Shown piece after piece: positions 35,688 through 44,974 of a DNA stretch of 64,000 nt. The notes below the pieces were generated by a model, which was not told the origin of the DNA, made no database searches, and saw nothing but the letters and a program-made list of their open reading frames with translations. Position numbers and translations under genes: made by a program. How positions within the stretch are numbered: the stretch's first letter is position 1; every line of letters begins with the position of its first letter. The DNA is from Granulicella cerasi. GTDB lineage: Bacteria > Acidobacteriota > Terriglobia > Terriglobales > Acidobacteriaceae. The stretch spans positions 558,001 through 622,000 of the forward strand of contig NZ_JAGSYD010000003.1 of the NCBI RefSeq assembly GCF_025685575.1, written 5' to 3'.

Positions 35688-36497
35688 CTATTCGCTGGCC
35701 GGCATGTGCGCTTCCACGATCTGCACGGAGATTCCCGCAGCTTCCAGCGCCGCGCGTTTGTCCTCCGCCAGACCATCGTCCGTGATGACGCGATGCACGT
35801 CCTGGGTACGGCAGATGCGCGAGGGGCTGATGACGCCAAACTTCGACGAGTCGGCAATCACGATCACTTCCTTCGCGTGCTCCACCATCGTGCGTGCGAC
35901 CAGAGCTTCTTCCTGCTCGAGCGTGGTCGCACCATGCTTCAGGTCAAAGCCCGTAACGCTGAGAAACACCTTATCCAGAAACGTATCGCGCAACGCTTCC
36001 ACAGCGGCAGGGCCGGCCATCGCAAACGTCCATCGCCACGCCAGCAGACCACCGGTCAACGTCGTGCGGATCGCCGTCTGGTTGCAAAGCTCCATGCCGA
36101 TATTCAGCGCGTTGGTGACGACACTAATGTTGCGGCGCTGGCGCAGCGCGCGGCCCACCTGCGTCGCCGTCGTGCCAGCGGTGATGCCCACGGTCTCGTT
36201 CTCACGCACGATCTCCGCCGCAGCCACGCCGATCAGACGCTTCTGAGCAGCAAAACGCAGCTCGCGCGCCTGATACGACGTGTCATAGCGGAAGGCGTCA
36301 TAGAGCGACGGCTCGATGAGCGTCACGCCACCATGTGTGCGCTTCACCAGACCACGAGCTTCCAGGCGGCTCAGGTCGCGGCGGATGCTCGGCGCGCTGA
36401 CCTCAAAGTCGTCCATAAGCTCGGCGAGGCTCATCGTGCCTCGCCGCAGCAATTCCTTCATAATCCGCTCTTCGCGGCGATCTGTCTTTTTCGACAT
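35688..36497 (-). CDS. DeoR/GlpR-family transcriptional regulator
   Basis: Sugar-phosphate-responsive repressor, 269 residues. The N-terminal winged HTH (residues 5-60, with DFEVSAPSIRRDLSRLEARG as the recognition region) is followed by a DeoRC effector domain (GVAAAEIVRENETVGITAGTT, VIADSSKFG). Divergently transcribed from the SIS-domain gene with a 108-nt shared promoter region and about 110 nt upstream of the MFS gene on the same strand. It probably senses an amino-sugar phosphate and controls both neighbours. Confidence 0.93.
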   Translation of the reverse strand: MSKKTDRREERIMKELLRRGTMSLAELMDDFEVSAPSIRRDLSRLEARGLVKRTHGGVTLIEPSLYDAFRYDTSYQARELRFAAQKRLIGVAAAEIVRENETVGITAGTTATQVGRALRQRRNISVVTNALNIGMELCNQTAIRTTLTGGLLAWRWTFAMAGPAAVEALRDTFLDKVFLSVTGFDLKHGATTLEQEEALVARTMVEHAKEVIVIADSSKFGVISPSRICRTQDVHRVITDDGLAEDKRAALEAAGISVQIVEAHMPASE

Positions 36498-36561
36498 CTA
36501 CGAAACCTTTCCGAAAGATTTCTCAAGAAGGGGATTCACACGGCGATAATACGTGCACTAG

Positions 36562-36590
36562 AATGATCGAGTAAAGCAAAATCAATCATT
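36562..36590. promoter_or_regulatory. Candidate DeoR operator (inverted repeat)
   Basis: AATGAT and ATCATT form an inverted repeat 17 nt apart, in an AT-rich patch directly before the SIS gene and about 65 nt from the DeoR start. The location fits a repressor site for the divergent pair; binding is inferred. Confidence 0.35.
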
Positions 36591-36605
36591 TTCTGCGAGG
36601 CAAGC

Positions 36606-37742
36606 ATGGACACGCTCGATCAGCCGCTTACGTTCCCCCACTGGATGTTGCAGGAGATTCACCAGCAGCCCGAGGCCCTCCGCCTCACGCTCACGCACTA
36701 CGTTGAGAACGGCAAGTTCCGCGAAGAAACGAACGCCGCCGCTCGTGAGTGGCTCGGGAATCCTTCGCGCGAGATCCTGATCGCGGCCAGCGGTTCAAGC
36801 CGCCACGCAGGCATGGTTGCAGAGCTGCTCTTCGAAGAGTTCAGCGACATCGCGGTGGATGTGGAGTACGCGAGCGAGTATTCGCTGCGTGGCGATCGCG
36901 GCATCAAGGACGCGGCCGTGCTCGTGATCTCGCAGTCGGGCGAGACCGCCGACACGCTCGCTGCGCTGCGCCGGGCACAGCGCGCAGGACAGCGCACCAT
37001 GGCCGTGACGAACGTGCCAACCTCGTCGATGGCGAAGGAAGCTACCGTCTCCTACCCCACGCTCGCCGGCCGCGAACGCGCCGTGCCCGCGACGAAGAGC
37101 TTCACCTGCCAATTGCTCGTGCTGCAGCTTCTTGCGCTGCTCGCTGCTGAAGCCCGCGGCACGATGACTCCTGAAGAGATCACCGCACAGCTTCGCCAGC
37201 TTGAGGCACTTCCCGCGATCATCGAGCAGAACCTCGCAGGCTGGCAGAAGACCGCCGAAAAGATCGCCACGGCCAATAAGCCGTACGCCAACTTCCTCTT
37301 CCTCGGCCGCGGCCTGCACTACCCCATCGCCCGCGAAGGCGCGCTGAAGCTCAAGGAGTCGTCGTACCTGCACGCCGAAGGCTACCCCAGCGGTGAGTTG
37401 AAGCACGGTCCGAACGCGCTCGTCAGCGACCAGACGCCGCTGGCGATGATTGCCACCGTCGACCGCAATGCGCCGGACTCCGTCGAGCGCTACGAGAAGA
37501 CGATTCAGCTCATGAAGGACATGAAGGCGCAGGGCGCGAAGATCGTCTGCACCGCCAACGCTGGCGATGAAGAGGCCGCCTCACTCTCGGCGCAGACCTT
37601 CTTCGTCCCCGCTCTCAGCGAAGCGGTACTTCCCTTCGCCGAAGTGATCGCGTACCAGTTCTTCTCGTACTTTATGGCGATCCAAGCCGACATCAATGTC
37701 GACCAACCGCGCAATCTCGTGAAAGCGGTCGTCGTCGAGTAA
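36606..37742 (+). CDS. SIS-domain amino-sugar phosphate isomerase/deaminase (GlmS-isomerase-like)
   Basis: 378-residue double-SIS protein equivalent to the isomerase half of GlmS, lacking the N-terminal glutaminase domain. Conserved sugar-phosphate motifs: ASGSSRHAGM, ISQSGETADT, GRGLHYPIAREGALKLKESS and GELKHGPNAL. Without a glutaminase, such proteins usually work as glucosamine-6-phosphate deaminases (NagB-II) or as deglycases of related sugar amines. Neighbours (MurQ, sugar porter, DeoR, GntR) favour GlcN6P deamination during cell-wall amino-sugar catabolism. GAGG lies 6 nt before the ATG. Confidence 0.88.
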   Translation: MDTLDQPLTFPHWMLQEIHQQPEALRLTLTHYVENGKFREETNAAAREWLGNPSREILIAASGSSRHAGMVAELLFEEFSDIAVDVEYASEYSLRGDRGIKDAAVLVISQSGETADTLAALRRAQRAGQRTMAVTNVPTSSMAKEATVSYPTLAGRERAVPATKSFTCQLLVLQLLALLAAEARGTMTPEEITAQLRQLEALPAIIEQNLAGWQKTAEKIATANKPYANFLFLGRGLHYPIAREGALKLKESSYLHAEGYPSGELKHGPNALVSDQTPLAMIATVDRNAPDSVERYEKTIQLMKDMKAQGAKIVCTANAGDEEAASLSAQTFFVPALSEAVLPFAEVIAYQFFSYFMAIQADINVDQPRNLVKAVVVE

Positions 37743-37798
37743 GCGCGCACCAGCCGCGCGCAGAGAACTACATGCTTGACCGAATTGCTTGTGAAACG

Positions 37799-37831
37799 CC
37801 AGATCGCTTCGTGCGGTCTGGCTTCTTTTTG
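37799..37831. terminator. Terminator between SIS gene and murQ
   Basis: A 10-bp stem GCCAGATCGC/GCGGTCTGGC (one G-T pair) with a TTCGT loop is followed by TTCTTTTT. It terminates the SIS gene and sits just past the converging murQ stop. Confidence 0.88.
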
Positions 37832-37834
37832 TTT

Positions 37835-38725
37835 CTAAGCGAGCGCTCTACGCAGGTTGCCCCTGGCCACCGATAGCCTCTGATCAGCTTGCGTCCTGCT
37901 CAGTTGCAGACGATGCATCACGACCCCAGCCTTGATACTGCCGGCCGCGGCAAGGAGCCTGGCCGCTTCGTCCTGCGGCAGATCCGTCAGCGTCATGAGA
38001 ATGCGCAGCGCGCGGTCTTCCAGCTTCTTGTTCGTCGCCGCCACGTTCACCATCAGGTTCTCGTACACATAGCCAAGCCGCACCATGGCGCCGGTGCTGA
38101 GCTGGTTGAGCACCAGCTTGGTCGCCGTCCCCGCCTTCAGGCGCGTAGAGCCCGTCAAAACTTCCGGGCCCACAACCGGCGTGATCGCAATCTCGGATGC
38201 CGCAGCGATAGCCGATCCTTCTACACAACTGACACCGATGGTCCGCGCGCCCAACGACGCCGCATAACGCAGGCCGCCGAGCACATACGGTGTGCGCCCA
38301 CTGGCTCCGATGCCGACGAGCACATCGCCTGCAGCAAAGCCGCGTGCCTGCAGATCAGCGACACCCTGAGCAGCATCGTCCTCGGCGCCTTCCACCGCAA
38401 AGCGCAACGCATGATCGCCTCCAGCGATCACCCCTTGGATCAGTTCGGGCCTGCTCTGAAAAGTCGGAGGAGCCTCAGACGCATCCAGCACTCCCAACCT
38501 GCCAGAGGTACCAGCGCCGAGGTAAAACAGCCGCCCGCCCCGCTCCAGCGCCAGTACGATCACGCCAATCGCCGCCGCAATCGCATCACATTGCGACTCC
38601 ATCGCCGCCAGAACAGCGCGGTCCTCCTCCTGCATCAACCGCACCAGCTCTGCGGTGGAGAGCTGGTCTAACTGTAGCGAGCGCGAGTTGCGCTGCTCCG
38701 TGGAAGGGAGCGCGGACGTGAACAT
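37835..38725 (-). CDS. murQ: N-acetylmuramic acid 6-phosphate etherase
   Basis: Cleaves the lactyl ether of MurNAc-6-phosphate to GlcNAc-6-phosphate and D-lactate in peptidoglycan recycling. 296 residues from ATG 38725 (GGAG 8 nt upstream); another ATG 36 nt earlier is possible. SIS-fold motifs: YLGAGTSGRLGVLDASE with the catalytic Glu region APPTF, GVIAGG, VGIGASGRTPYVLG, and STRLKAGTATKLVLNQLST. Its product would need a deacetylase (not here) and the neighbouring SIS deaminase to reach fructose-6-phosphate. A candidate GntR operator lies at 38761-38785. Confidence 0.95.
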   Translation of the reverse strand: MFTSALPSTEQRNSRSLQLDQLSTAELVRLMQEEDRAVLAAMESQCDAIAAAIGVIVLALERGGRLFYLGAGTSGRLGVLDASEAPPTFQSRPELIQGVIAGGDHALRFAVEGAEDDAAQGVADLQARGFAAGDVLVGIGASGRTPYVLGGLRYAASLGARTIGVSCVEGSAIAAASEIAITPVVGPEVLTGSTRLKAGTATKLVLNQLSTGAMVRLGYVYENLMVNVAATNKKLEDRALRILMTLTDLPQDEAARLLAAAGSIKAGVVMHRLQLSRTQADQRLSVARGNLRRALA

Positions 38726-38760
38726 GAGAGATCTCCGGGGCTGGTTCACAGACTGATCCA

Positions 38761-38785
38761 ACCCTATACAACTATACCTATATCC
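38761..38785. promoter_or_regulatory. Candidate GntR/HutC operator upstream of murQ
   Basis: AT-rich block containing CCTATACAACTATACC. On the minus strand this reads GGTATAGTTGTATAGG, similar to the GGTATAG half of NagR/DasR-type sites. A related CCTGTACAAACGTATA lies between the TonB receptor and gntR. Binding is inferred from the resemblance. Confidence 0.35.
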
Positions 38786-38808
38786 GTCAGCTTTGACCCT
38801 GCAAATGA

Positions 38809-38838
38809 CAACGGCGCCCGCAGATGCGGACGCCGTTG
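38809..38838 (-). terminator. Hairpin after TonB-dependent receptor
   Basis: Arms of 14 nt (38809-38822 and 38825-38838) pair with one C-A mismatch. It lies 17 nt past the receptor stop; there is no clear T-run, so strength is uncertain. Confidence 0.6.
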
Positions 38839-38854
38839 CCAGTAGCGGTTTCGG

Positions 38855-41800
38855 TTAGAAGTCGAAGCGACCAGCGACCTGCAGAATACGCGCGTCGCGG
38901 TAGCCAGTGACCTGACCAAAGGTGGAGGAGGTGGAGGTAACACCGATGGACTGGATGTTCGTGTGGTTGGCCACGTTGAACGCTTCGCCGCGGAGCTGGA
39001 ACTTCAGACCATCCACGATGCGGTAGACGCGGAAGATGCCCAGATCAGCGCGCTGGAAGCCCGGTCCGTTGATGGTGCCACGACGAGCCGTTCCCGGGAC
39101 ATTGCTGGCCGGATCCGTTGCGGTGAACGCGCCTGTGTAGAACCAAGGTGTGCTCGACTGGCCATACTTCTTGCTGGCATGAAGATTTACACCGTAGCCC
39201 TGGTTCGGGTCAGCGATCTGGTTCGGACGAAGGCCAGCGTTCGTGTTGCCGAGAAGGCTAAGGCCAGCGTTGTCGTTCACCGTACCGCCGGTGGTGGAGC
39301 CGTTCAGGCCATTGATGCCGCCCGGCAGGTTGTAGTTGATGACCGATCCGCCCGAAGCCGCAACCGTCAGCGGAAGACCCGAGTTCACTGCGTAGGTGAC
39401 AGCAACGTTCCAGCCACCGATGAGGCGACCCTTAAGACCGTGCTGCTCCTTGTACCAAGGCAGTTCCCAAACACCATCGAGCGTGAGCAGCAGTTTGCGG
39501 TCGACGGCAGCGCGGCCGTAGTCACCGTTCACGTTGTAGATGTCCTGAACGAAGCCGGAGTAGTCAGCCTGGGCGTTCGTGAGATCGCGCGACCAGGTGA
39601 AGTTGCCGTCGATGAAGCTCTTGCCCTTGAAGCGCTTGGTGACCTTCGTCTGCAGTGAGTTGTAGTTGGAGTTGAAGATCGTCTGCATCGCGTCGACCGC
39701 GAAGTAACCGAGGTAAGGCTTGATCTGGTTCAGGACGCGATCGCAGGTCGAGTTGAGGAACGCGGGCTGACCGTTGAGAACGCAGGTCGAGCTTGCCGAA
39801 GTCGGGGTGACCACACCACGCCATGCGCCTGCACGCGGCTGGTTGATTTCTTCGGCACCTGCGAGATGCGTACCGTGCGATCCCACATAGGCAACGTCAA
39901 GCAACAGGGTCGGAGTGATCTGCTGCTGTACGCCGAGCGAGAACTGCTGCATGTAAGGCGTCTTGAAGTTGAGCGGCAGAGCCTGAATGCGGCCCGGTGT
40001 TGTGGAAGGCGTCGTAGCAGTTGCACCACCAGCAGGGTTGTCGGCGCTCGCCATCGTCTGCGAGTAGGTCGCCACTGCAGGGGGGTTATTGAAGACCGTG
40101 GTCTCGTAGTAGCTAACCTCGATCTCGTCGTACGCCCATCCGTAGCCTCCACGGAGAGCCGTCTTGCCGTCGCCGAAGACGTCCCATGCAAAGCCAACGC
40201 GCGGTGCAAAGTTGTTCTTCTGCGCGCCCGTCACCTTGTTGCCAAAGGGCGATGCCTGGTTGTTATTGGCTGCCGACGGATTACCGAAGATCATGCCGTT
40301 AATGTAGTTGGGGCCAACAAAGTCAGCATTTGCATTCGGCGCGGTCGACTGACCTGCATTGCTTCCAGCCTGGCTGCACGTGCCGGTAAGGCACATCAAG
40401 CCGGTCGAAGCGATGGTCGGAGCCTTCGAAGCCGAGTAGCTGCTGGGATCGAAGTTGCTCAGGTTTCCACCCGCATCATACGGCTGCATGACGTAGCTGT
40501 AGCGCACGCCGAGGTTCAGCGTCAGGTGCGGAGTCACCTTCCAGTTGTCCTGAAGGTAGGCTTCGTAGATGTTCTGGTTGATATCGACAGCTGCGTTGCG
40601 CGACTGCTGCGAGAAGCCGCTGTTGGCGTTACCCGTCAGGAAGTTTGCAAAGGACTGCGATTCCGGCACGCCCGAAAGTTGCGCCTGACCGGTACCGGTG
40701 ACGACCGGGAACGCCGCATCATTCGTGAAGCCGAATGAACCCTGGTTCGAGGTGCTGGAGTTATTTTCCTGCTTCTCATAGTGCATGTAGGAGAAGCCGG
40801 CGATCAGTGTGTGGTTGTGCAGCGTCTTCGTGTAATCCGCAAACCCCTGATGATTGATGCCGTGATCGACGTAGACCGGACCGGAAGTGATAGAGGTCAT
40901 GCCGGTCATGCTGATCGTCGGAACAACACCAACGGTGCTTCCATACGGAAGGGTGGGCTGAACGTCCGGCGAATTTGCCGAAAGCAACTTACCCTGCGGC
41001 TGCGTCAGAATCGAGCCGTTCGAGTAAGCGTAGCCAACGTTGATCACCGACGTCGGAGTGGGCAGGTAGGTCACCTTACCCAGGTGCTGCGTACCGGGGT
41101 ACTTCGACTGCGTTGCAGAGAGACCAGGGATAGGAGCGGAGATGAACGTACCCGAACCATTGAACGTCGGGAAGGTGTCGTGAATGTAGCGATACATCAG
41201 CGACAGCTTCGTACCGATCTGGTGGTCACCGCGGATCGTGGTGTTCAGATTGTTGTAGACGTTGCGCACGGTGTTGCTGATCGTGTGCGGATCAATGTTG
41301 CGCGCGAGATTGGCCGCCTCGTTCGGCAGTGGAATCGAAGGATAAACATCCTTCAGGTACTGCTGCGACTGCTGCGAGAACGCGGTCACCTGCGTACCTG
41401 CTGCGGTACAGGTGTTCGTTTGGTTCGCTGCGCTGTAAGTGAAGGCTGTGCAGACCTGCACCGGACCACGAGTCCACTGTGTGCTGCCCGTAGGGATGTA
41501 ATAGCTTTGCGAGAAATCGCCACGGCGCTCTGCTGCCGTAGGAACGATTGCGCTCAGCGTGGCATAGGTGACTTCACGTAGTGCTTCCAACGAAACGAAG
41601 AAGAAGGACTTGTCCCTACCGTTGTAGAGCTTCGGGATCCAGACAGGACCGCCGAAAGAACCACCGAAATCGTTGTAGCGATACTTGTTGATCGGCTGAC
41701 CAATCTGGTCGTTGTAGTAGCCATTCGCGTCGAGGAAATCGTTACGGAAATACTCGTAAGCGCTACCATGCCACTTGTTCGTACCGGACTTCGTCACGAC

Positions 41801-42556
41801 ATCGACCATGCCCGAAGAGTTACGGCCATACTGCGCGCTGTACTGTCCACGCAGGGTCTTGAACTCGGCGATGGCGTCCGGGCTGGGATAAACGTAAAGT
41901 GTCAGGTTCGCACCGCGATCGACGTTGTCCGCGCCGTCTACCGTCCAGTTATTGGAGGTCGTGCGTCCACCGTTGACCGAGAAAGACACCGTGCTCGATG
42001 CTCCTCCCACGCCTACGGGACCACGCTGCAGGTTGTCCGTAGCACCACCGTAAGCGACACCGGGCTGCAGGTTGATCAAGCTCTCGTAGTTACGCGAGAT
42101 CATCACGAGGCTATTAATCTGATCACTGTTGATCAGGCCCGCGCCAGACGCGTCTTCGAGGTTTACGCGCGCTTCATCCGCGTTGACGGTTACCGTTTCC
42201 GTGTTCTCACCGTTGCTCAGAGCACGGTTTACTGTGAGGGCGTCCGCGACGTGGAGCATAAGGTGCTGGACCTTAGTCGTCTTGAAACCTGCATCGCTCA
42301 CCGTGACGTCGTAGCTGCCCAGCGGGAGCGCCGTTGCGGTGTAGAAGCCGTTACCGTTTGTCGTCAGGGTGCGCTCAACGTGGTTGCGGTCCGTGTTGGT
42401 CAACGTGACCGTTGCGCCGCGAACGGCGGCACCGCTTTTGTCCGTAATCGTTCCGCTAATGCTTCCGGTCGTGGCGTCCTGCGCCATAGCCACTCCACCG
42501 ATCAAACCTAGAGCAGTGGCAGTCAATGCGGTACAACGGGCGATGGAGATTTTCAT
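38855..42556 (-). CDS. TonB-dependent receptor, Oar-like with carboxypeptidase-regulatory domain
   Basis: Outer-membrane active transporter, 1233 residues. ATG 42556 follows GGGAGG and begins a signal peptide (ALTATALGLIGGVAMAQ). Residues of about 25-115 form a CarboxypepD_reg Ig-like domain (SISGTITDKSGAAVRGATV), then a plug domain (NLQPGVAYGG, TVDGADNVDRGANL), and a large 22-strand-type barrel ending QVAGRFDF with terminal Phe. Located between murQ and a GntR regulator, so uptake of peptidoglycan- or chitin-derived oligosaccharides is plausible. The structure is typical of the Acidobacteriota Oar-like family, whose substrates are mostly unassigned. Confidence 0.92.
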   Translation of the reverse strand: MKISIARCTALTATALGLIGGVAMAQDATTGSISGTITDKSGAAVRGATVTLTNTDRNHVERTLTTNGNGFYTATALPLGSYDVTVSDAGFKTTKVQHLMLHVADALTVNRALSNGENTETVTVNADEARVNLEDASGAGLINSDQINSLVMISRNYESLINLQPGVAYGGATDNLQRGPVGVGGASSTVSFSVNGGRTTSNNWTVDGADNVDRGANLTLYVYPSPDAIAEFKTLRGQYSAQYGRNSSGMVDVVTKSGTNKWHGSAYEYFRNDFLDANGYYNDQIGQPINKYRYNDFGGSFGGPVWIPKLYNGRDKSFFFVSLEALREVTYATLSAIVPTAAERRGDFSQSYYIPTGSTQWTRGPVQVCTAFTYSAANQTNTCTAAGTQVTAFSQQSQQYLKDVYPSIPLPNEAANLARNIDPHTISNTVRNVYNNLNTTIRGDHQIGTKLSLMYRYIHDTFPTFNGSGTFISAPIPGLSATQSKYPGTQHLGKVTYLPTPTSVINVGYAYSNGSILTQPQGKLLSANSPDVQPTLPYGSTVGVVPTISMTGMTSITSGPVYVDHGINHQGFADYTKTLHNHTLIAGFSYMHYEKQENNSSTSNQGSFGFTNDAAFPVVTGTGQAQLSGVPESQSFANFLTGNANSGFSQQSRNAAVDINQNIYEAYLQDNWKVTPHLTLNLGVRYSYVMQPYDAGGNLSNFDPSSYSASKAPTIASTGLMCLTGTCSQAGSNAGQSTAPNANADFVGPNYINGMIFGNPSAANNNQASPFGNKVTGAQKNNFAPRVGFAWDVFGDGKTALRGGYGWAYDEIEVSYYETTVFNNPPAVATYSQTMASADNPAGGATATTPSTTPGRIQALPLNFKTPYMQQFSLGVQQQITPTLLLDVAYVGSHGTHLAGAEEINQPRAGAWRGVVTPTSASSTCVLNGQPAFLNSTCDRVLNQIKPYLGYFAVDAMQTIFNSNYNSLQTKVTKRFKGKSFIDGNFTWSRDLTNAQADYSGFVQDIYNVNGDYGRAAVDRKLLLTLDGVWELPWYKEQHGLKGRLIGGWNVAVTYAVNSGLPLTVAASGGSVINYNLPGGINGLNGSTTGGTVNDNAGLSLLGNTNAGLRPNQIADPNQGYGVNLHASKKYGQSSTPWFYTGAFTATDPASNVPGTARRGTINGPGFQRADLGIFRVYRIVDGLKFQLRGEAFNVANHTNIQSIGVTSTSSTFGQVTGYRDARILQVAGRFDF

Positions 42557-42975
42557 CGCGTCCTCCCTCAAGTGGTGTTGCTGTGTCGTTCTTATTGGTC
42601 TATGCAGAGCACGTCCATTGCTGGAGTGCCGAGATTCGATCTGTCTACATCTGTTTCTGAAGACTGCACCCAATCGTTAGGCCGTTCTCGCGAACGTCCC
42701 GGGCGAGTTCGTTCATTTTGCCGGGGCATGCGGCGCAGAAAGCGCGACGCCACCATCCAAAGTTGCCACTGCCGAGCGGGCCAGCACGCGAAGGTTCACA
42801 GAATGGGGCGACATACGACCTCCTGAAACGGTTCGGGTACAAAAACTTTTTATGAACGGACTGTGACTATGTATATACGTTTGTACAGGTCTGAATGCAA
42901 CGGTTTTCCGAAAATTCTTTTGACAACCGCGTATGCTTAGGCCAAACCCCGCCGTGAAGGAGTCGTGCCTGTCCC
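42557..42975. promoter_or_regulatory. Divergent regulatory region between TonB receptor and gntR
   Basis: No gene seen in these 419 nt. An AT-rich stretch at 42871-42891 (GTATATACGTTTGTACAGG) resembles, in reverse complement, the block upstream of murQ. Homopolymer-rich AAAAACTTTTTATG at 42841 could belong to the receptor promoter. A TTGACA at 42920-42925 has no credible -10 at 17 nt. AAGGAG (42957-42962) precedes gntR at a long 13-nt spacing. Confidence 0.4.
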
Positions 42976-43749
42976 ATGTCAGAACTTGAAGGAGCGATTG
43001 ATAAACGGGGTTTCGTTCCGCTTTACTACCAGATTCAGCAGGCCTTGCTCGAGAAGATTCTCTCCGGAGAACTGCGCGAAGGCGATCTGCTGAGCAGTGA
43101 AGACGAGCTCTCCAAGCAGTACCGCGTCAGCCGCATGACCGCCCGGCAGGCCCTGCAGGGGCTGAAGGACAAAGGCTACGCCGTGAGCGAACGCGGTCGC
43201 GGCACATTTGTGCTGAAGCCGAAGCTGAGCAAGAGCATCCTGATGCTCGAAAGCTTCACCGAAGAGATTCGCCGCAAGGGCGGAAAGCCCTCCTCAAAGC
43301 TGCTGGCGCAGAAGGTCATTCCCGCGTCGCAAGAGCTTGTCGATCAGCTCAAGCTGGAGAAGCAGGACCAGTCGCTGCTGCATCTGCGTCGCCTGCGCCT
43401 TGCCGATGACCTGCCGCTTGCGATCGAAGAAACGCACATCCCGCTGTGGCGCTTTCCGGGCCTCGATCAAATCGATTTCTCGTCGTCCTCGCTCTACGAG
43501 ACGCTGCGTGATCGCTACAACGTGGGCTTTGGATGGGCTGACGAGACCGTCGAAGCGCTGTCCGCCTCGGCGGACCAGTCCAAGCTGCTGACGATTCCGA
43601 AGCGCGCCAGCCTGCTCTGCATCTACCGCACGCTGATGGAGCAGAACGGCACGCCGATCGAGTACGCCGTCTCGCACTATCGCGGCGACCGCTACCGCGC
43701 TTCGTTGCGCGTTACGCTGCAGGACGCTAAGGTACTCCCCGTTCCATAG
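42976..43749 (+). CDS. GntR/HutC-family transcriptional regulator (UTRA domain)
   Basis: 257-residue regulator. The N-terminal winged HTH (residues 15-80: PLYYQIQQALLEKILSG, SSEDELSKQYRVSRMTARQAL, GRGTFV) is followed by a UTRA effector domain (residues 95-250; ETHIPLWRFPGL, EYAVSHYRGDRYRASL). HutC-type regulators such as NagR and DasR respond to GlcNAc- or GlcN-phosphates, which agrees with adjacent amino-sugar genes. Divergent from the TonB receptor, so autoregulation and control of the receptor and murQ are likely (inference). Confidence 0.94.
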   Translation: MSELEGAIDKRGFVPLYYQIQQALLEKILSGELREGDLLSSEDELSKQYRVSRMTARQALQGLKDKGYAVSERGRGTFVLKPKLSKSILMLESFTEEIRRKGGKPSSKLLAQKVIPASQELVDQLKLEKQDQSLLHLRRLRLADDLPLAIEETHIPLWRFPGLDQIDFSSSSLYETLRDRYNVGFGWADETVEALSASADQSKLLTIPKRASLLCIYRTLMEQNGTPIEYAVSHYRGDRYRASLRVTLQDAKVLPVP

Positions 43750-43774
43750 GACCCGCCGAGCCCGCAAAGCGATG

Positions 43775-43806
43775 AGCCTCTGCTGCGGCAGGGGCTTGTT
43801 CTTTCT
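43775..43806 (+). terminator. Terminator after gntR
   Basis: A 9-bp stem AGCCTCTGC/GCAGGGGCT (one T-G pair) with a TGCG loop is followed by TGTTCTTTCT. Confidence 0.8.
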
Positions 43807-43857
43807 GCGCGAACTTCGGTGAAAACCGCGTAAGCGGTATCCTTGAAGAGAATCGTC

Positions 43858-44919
43858 ATGGCGTATCCCACAAACAATCTCCGCATCCGCTCTACCCGCG
43901 TTGTTCTCCCGCCCGTTTTCCTCGAAGAGGAATTGCCGTTGACGGAGAACGCATCGCAGACCGTCTTTGAAGCGCGGCAACGCATCGTCGACGTGCTGAA
44001 CGGCAACGACGATCGCCTCGTCGTCGTCGTTGGCCCCTGCTCGATCCACGACACGAAGGCAGCGCGCGAATACGCCGAGCTGCTGAAGACAGCGATCACC
44101 GATCTCTCGCAGGACCTCGTCATCGTGATGCGCGTGTACTTTGAAAAGCCGCGCACCACGGTGGGCTGGAAAGGCCTGATCAACGATCCGTACTTCGACG
44201 AGAGCTTCCGCATCAGCGATGGCCTGCGCATTGCGCGTAAGCTGCTGCTCGACCTCGCCGAGATGGGTGTGCCCGCCGGCACAGAGTACCTCGACATGAT
44301 CTCGCCGCAGTACGTGGCCGACCTCGTGAGCTGGGGAGCGATCGGCGCACGCACTACCGAAAGCCAGGTGCATCGCGAGCTGGCCTCCGGGCTCTCCTGT
44401 CCGGTGGGCTTCAAGAACGGCACCTCCGGCAACGTGCAGATCGCCGTGGACGCGATTCTTTCCTCGAGCCAGCCGCACACGTTCCTCGGCACCTCGGAGA
44501 CGGGCCAGTCGTCGATCCTGCTGACGAGCGGCAACCCTGACTGCCACATGATCCTGCGCGGTGGCCGCGGCGTCACGAACTTCGATGCGGAGTCCGTGAA
44601 CACGACCGCGCAGCAGATGGAGAAGTCCAACATCGCACCGCGCATCATGATCGACTTCAGCCACGCGAACAGCGGCAAGGACTACCGCAAGCAAGCGGTG
44701 GTGAGCCACGATGTCGCTGGGCAGATCGCGGCAGGCGATCGTCGCATCATGGGCGTAATGATTGAGAGCAACCTCGTCGCGGGCGCGCAGAGTCTCGTCG
44801 CTGGCAAGGCCCTGACCTACGGCCAGAGCATCACCGATGCATGCATCGATTGGAACGAAACGGAGACCTTGCTGAAGGAGCTTGCAGCAGCTGTACGCGA
44901 GCGCCGCAAGCAGAGCTAG
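43858..44919 (+). CDS. 3-deoxy-7-phosphoheptulonate (DAHP) synthase, AroG type
   Basis: First enzyme of the shikimate pathway, condensing phosphoenolpyruvate and erythrose-4-phosphate. 353 residues, class I alpha (AroF/G/H-like). Active-site motifs: VVVGPCSIHD, RVYFEKPRTTVGWKGLINDP, GFKNGTSG and IDFSHANSGKD. ATG 43858 is favoured over an in-frame TTG 15 nt upstream, with GAAGAG 7 nt before the ATG. Which aromatic amino acid feeds back on it cannot be assigned. Stand-alone gene between two terminators. Confidence 0.95.
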   Translation: MAYPTNNLRIRSTRVVLPPVFLEEELPLTENASQTVFEARQRIVDVLNGNDDRLVVVVGPCSIHDTKAAREYAELLKTAITDLSQDLVIVMRVYFEKPRTTVGWKGLINDPYFDESFRISDGLRIARKLLLDLAEMGVPAGTEYLDMISPQYVADLVSWGAIGARTTESQVHRELASGLSCPVGFKNGTSGNVQIAVDAILSSSQPHTFLGTSETGQSSILLTSGNPDCHMILRGGRGVTNFDAESVNTTAQQMEKSNIAPRIMIDFSHANSGKDYRKQAVVSHDVAGQIAAGDRRIMGVMIESNLVAGAQSLVAGKALTYGQSITDACIDWNETETLLKELAAAVRERRKQS

Positions 44920-44933
44920 TTCACGTGAAAATG

Positions 44934-44964
44934 AAACGGCCTCCGAAACTTCGGAGGCCGTTTT
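44934..44964. terminator. Bidirectional terminator after DAHP synthase
   Basis: A perfect 13-bp stem AAACGGCCTCCGA/TCGGAGGCCGTTT with an AACT loop and a following T. It is shared with the converging esterase gene. Confidence 0.92.
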
Positions 44965-44974
44965 GCTTGCGCTC

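Noticed and set aside
42920..42948. TTGACA as a -35 box for gntR
   Set aside because: No TATAAT-like hexamer at 16-18 nt, so not reported as a promoter.
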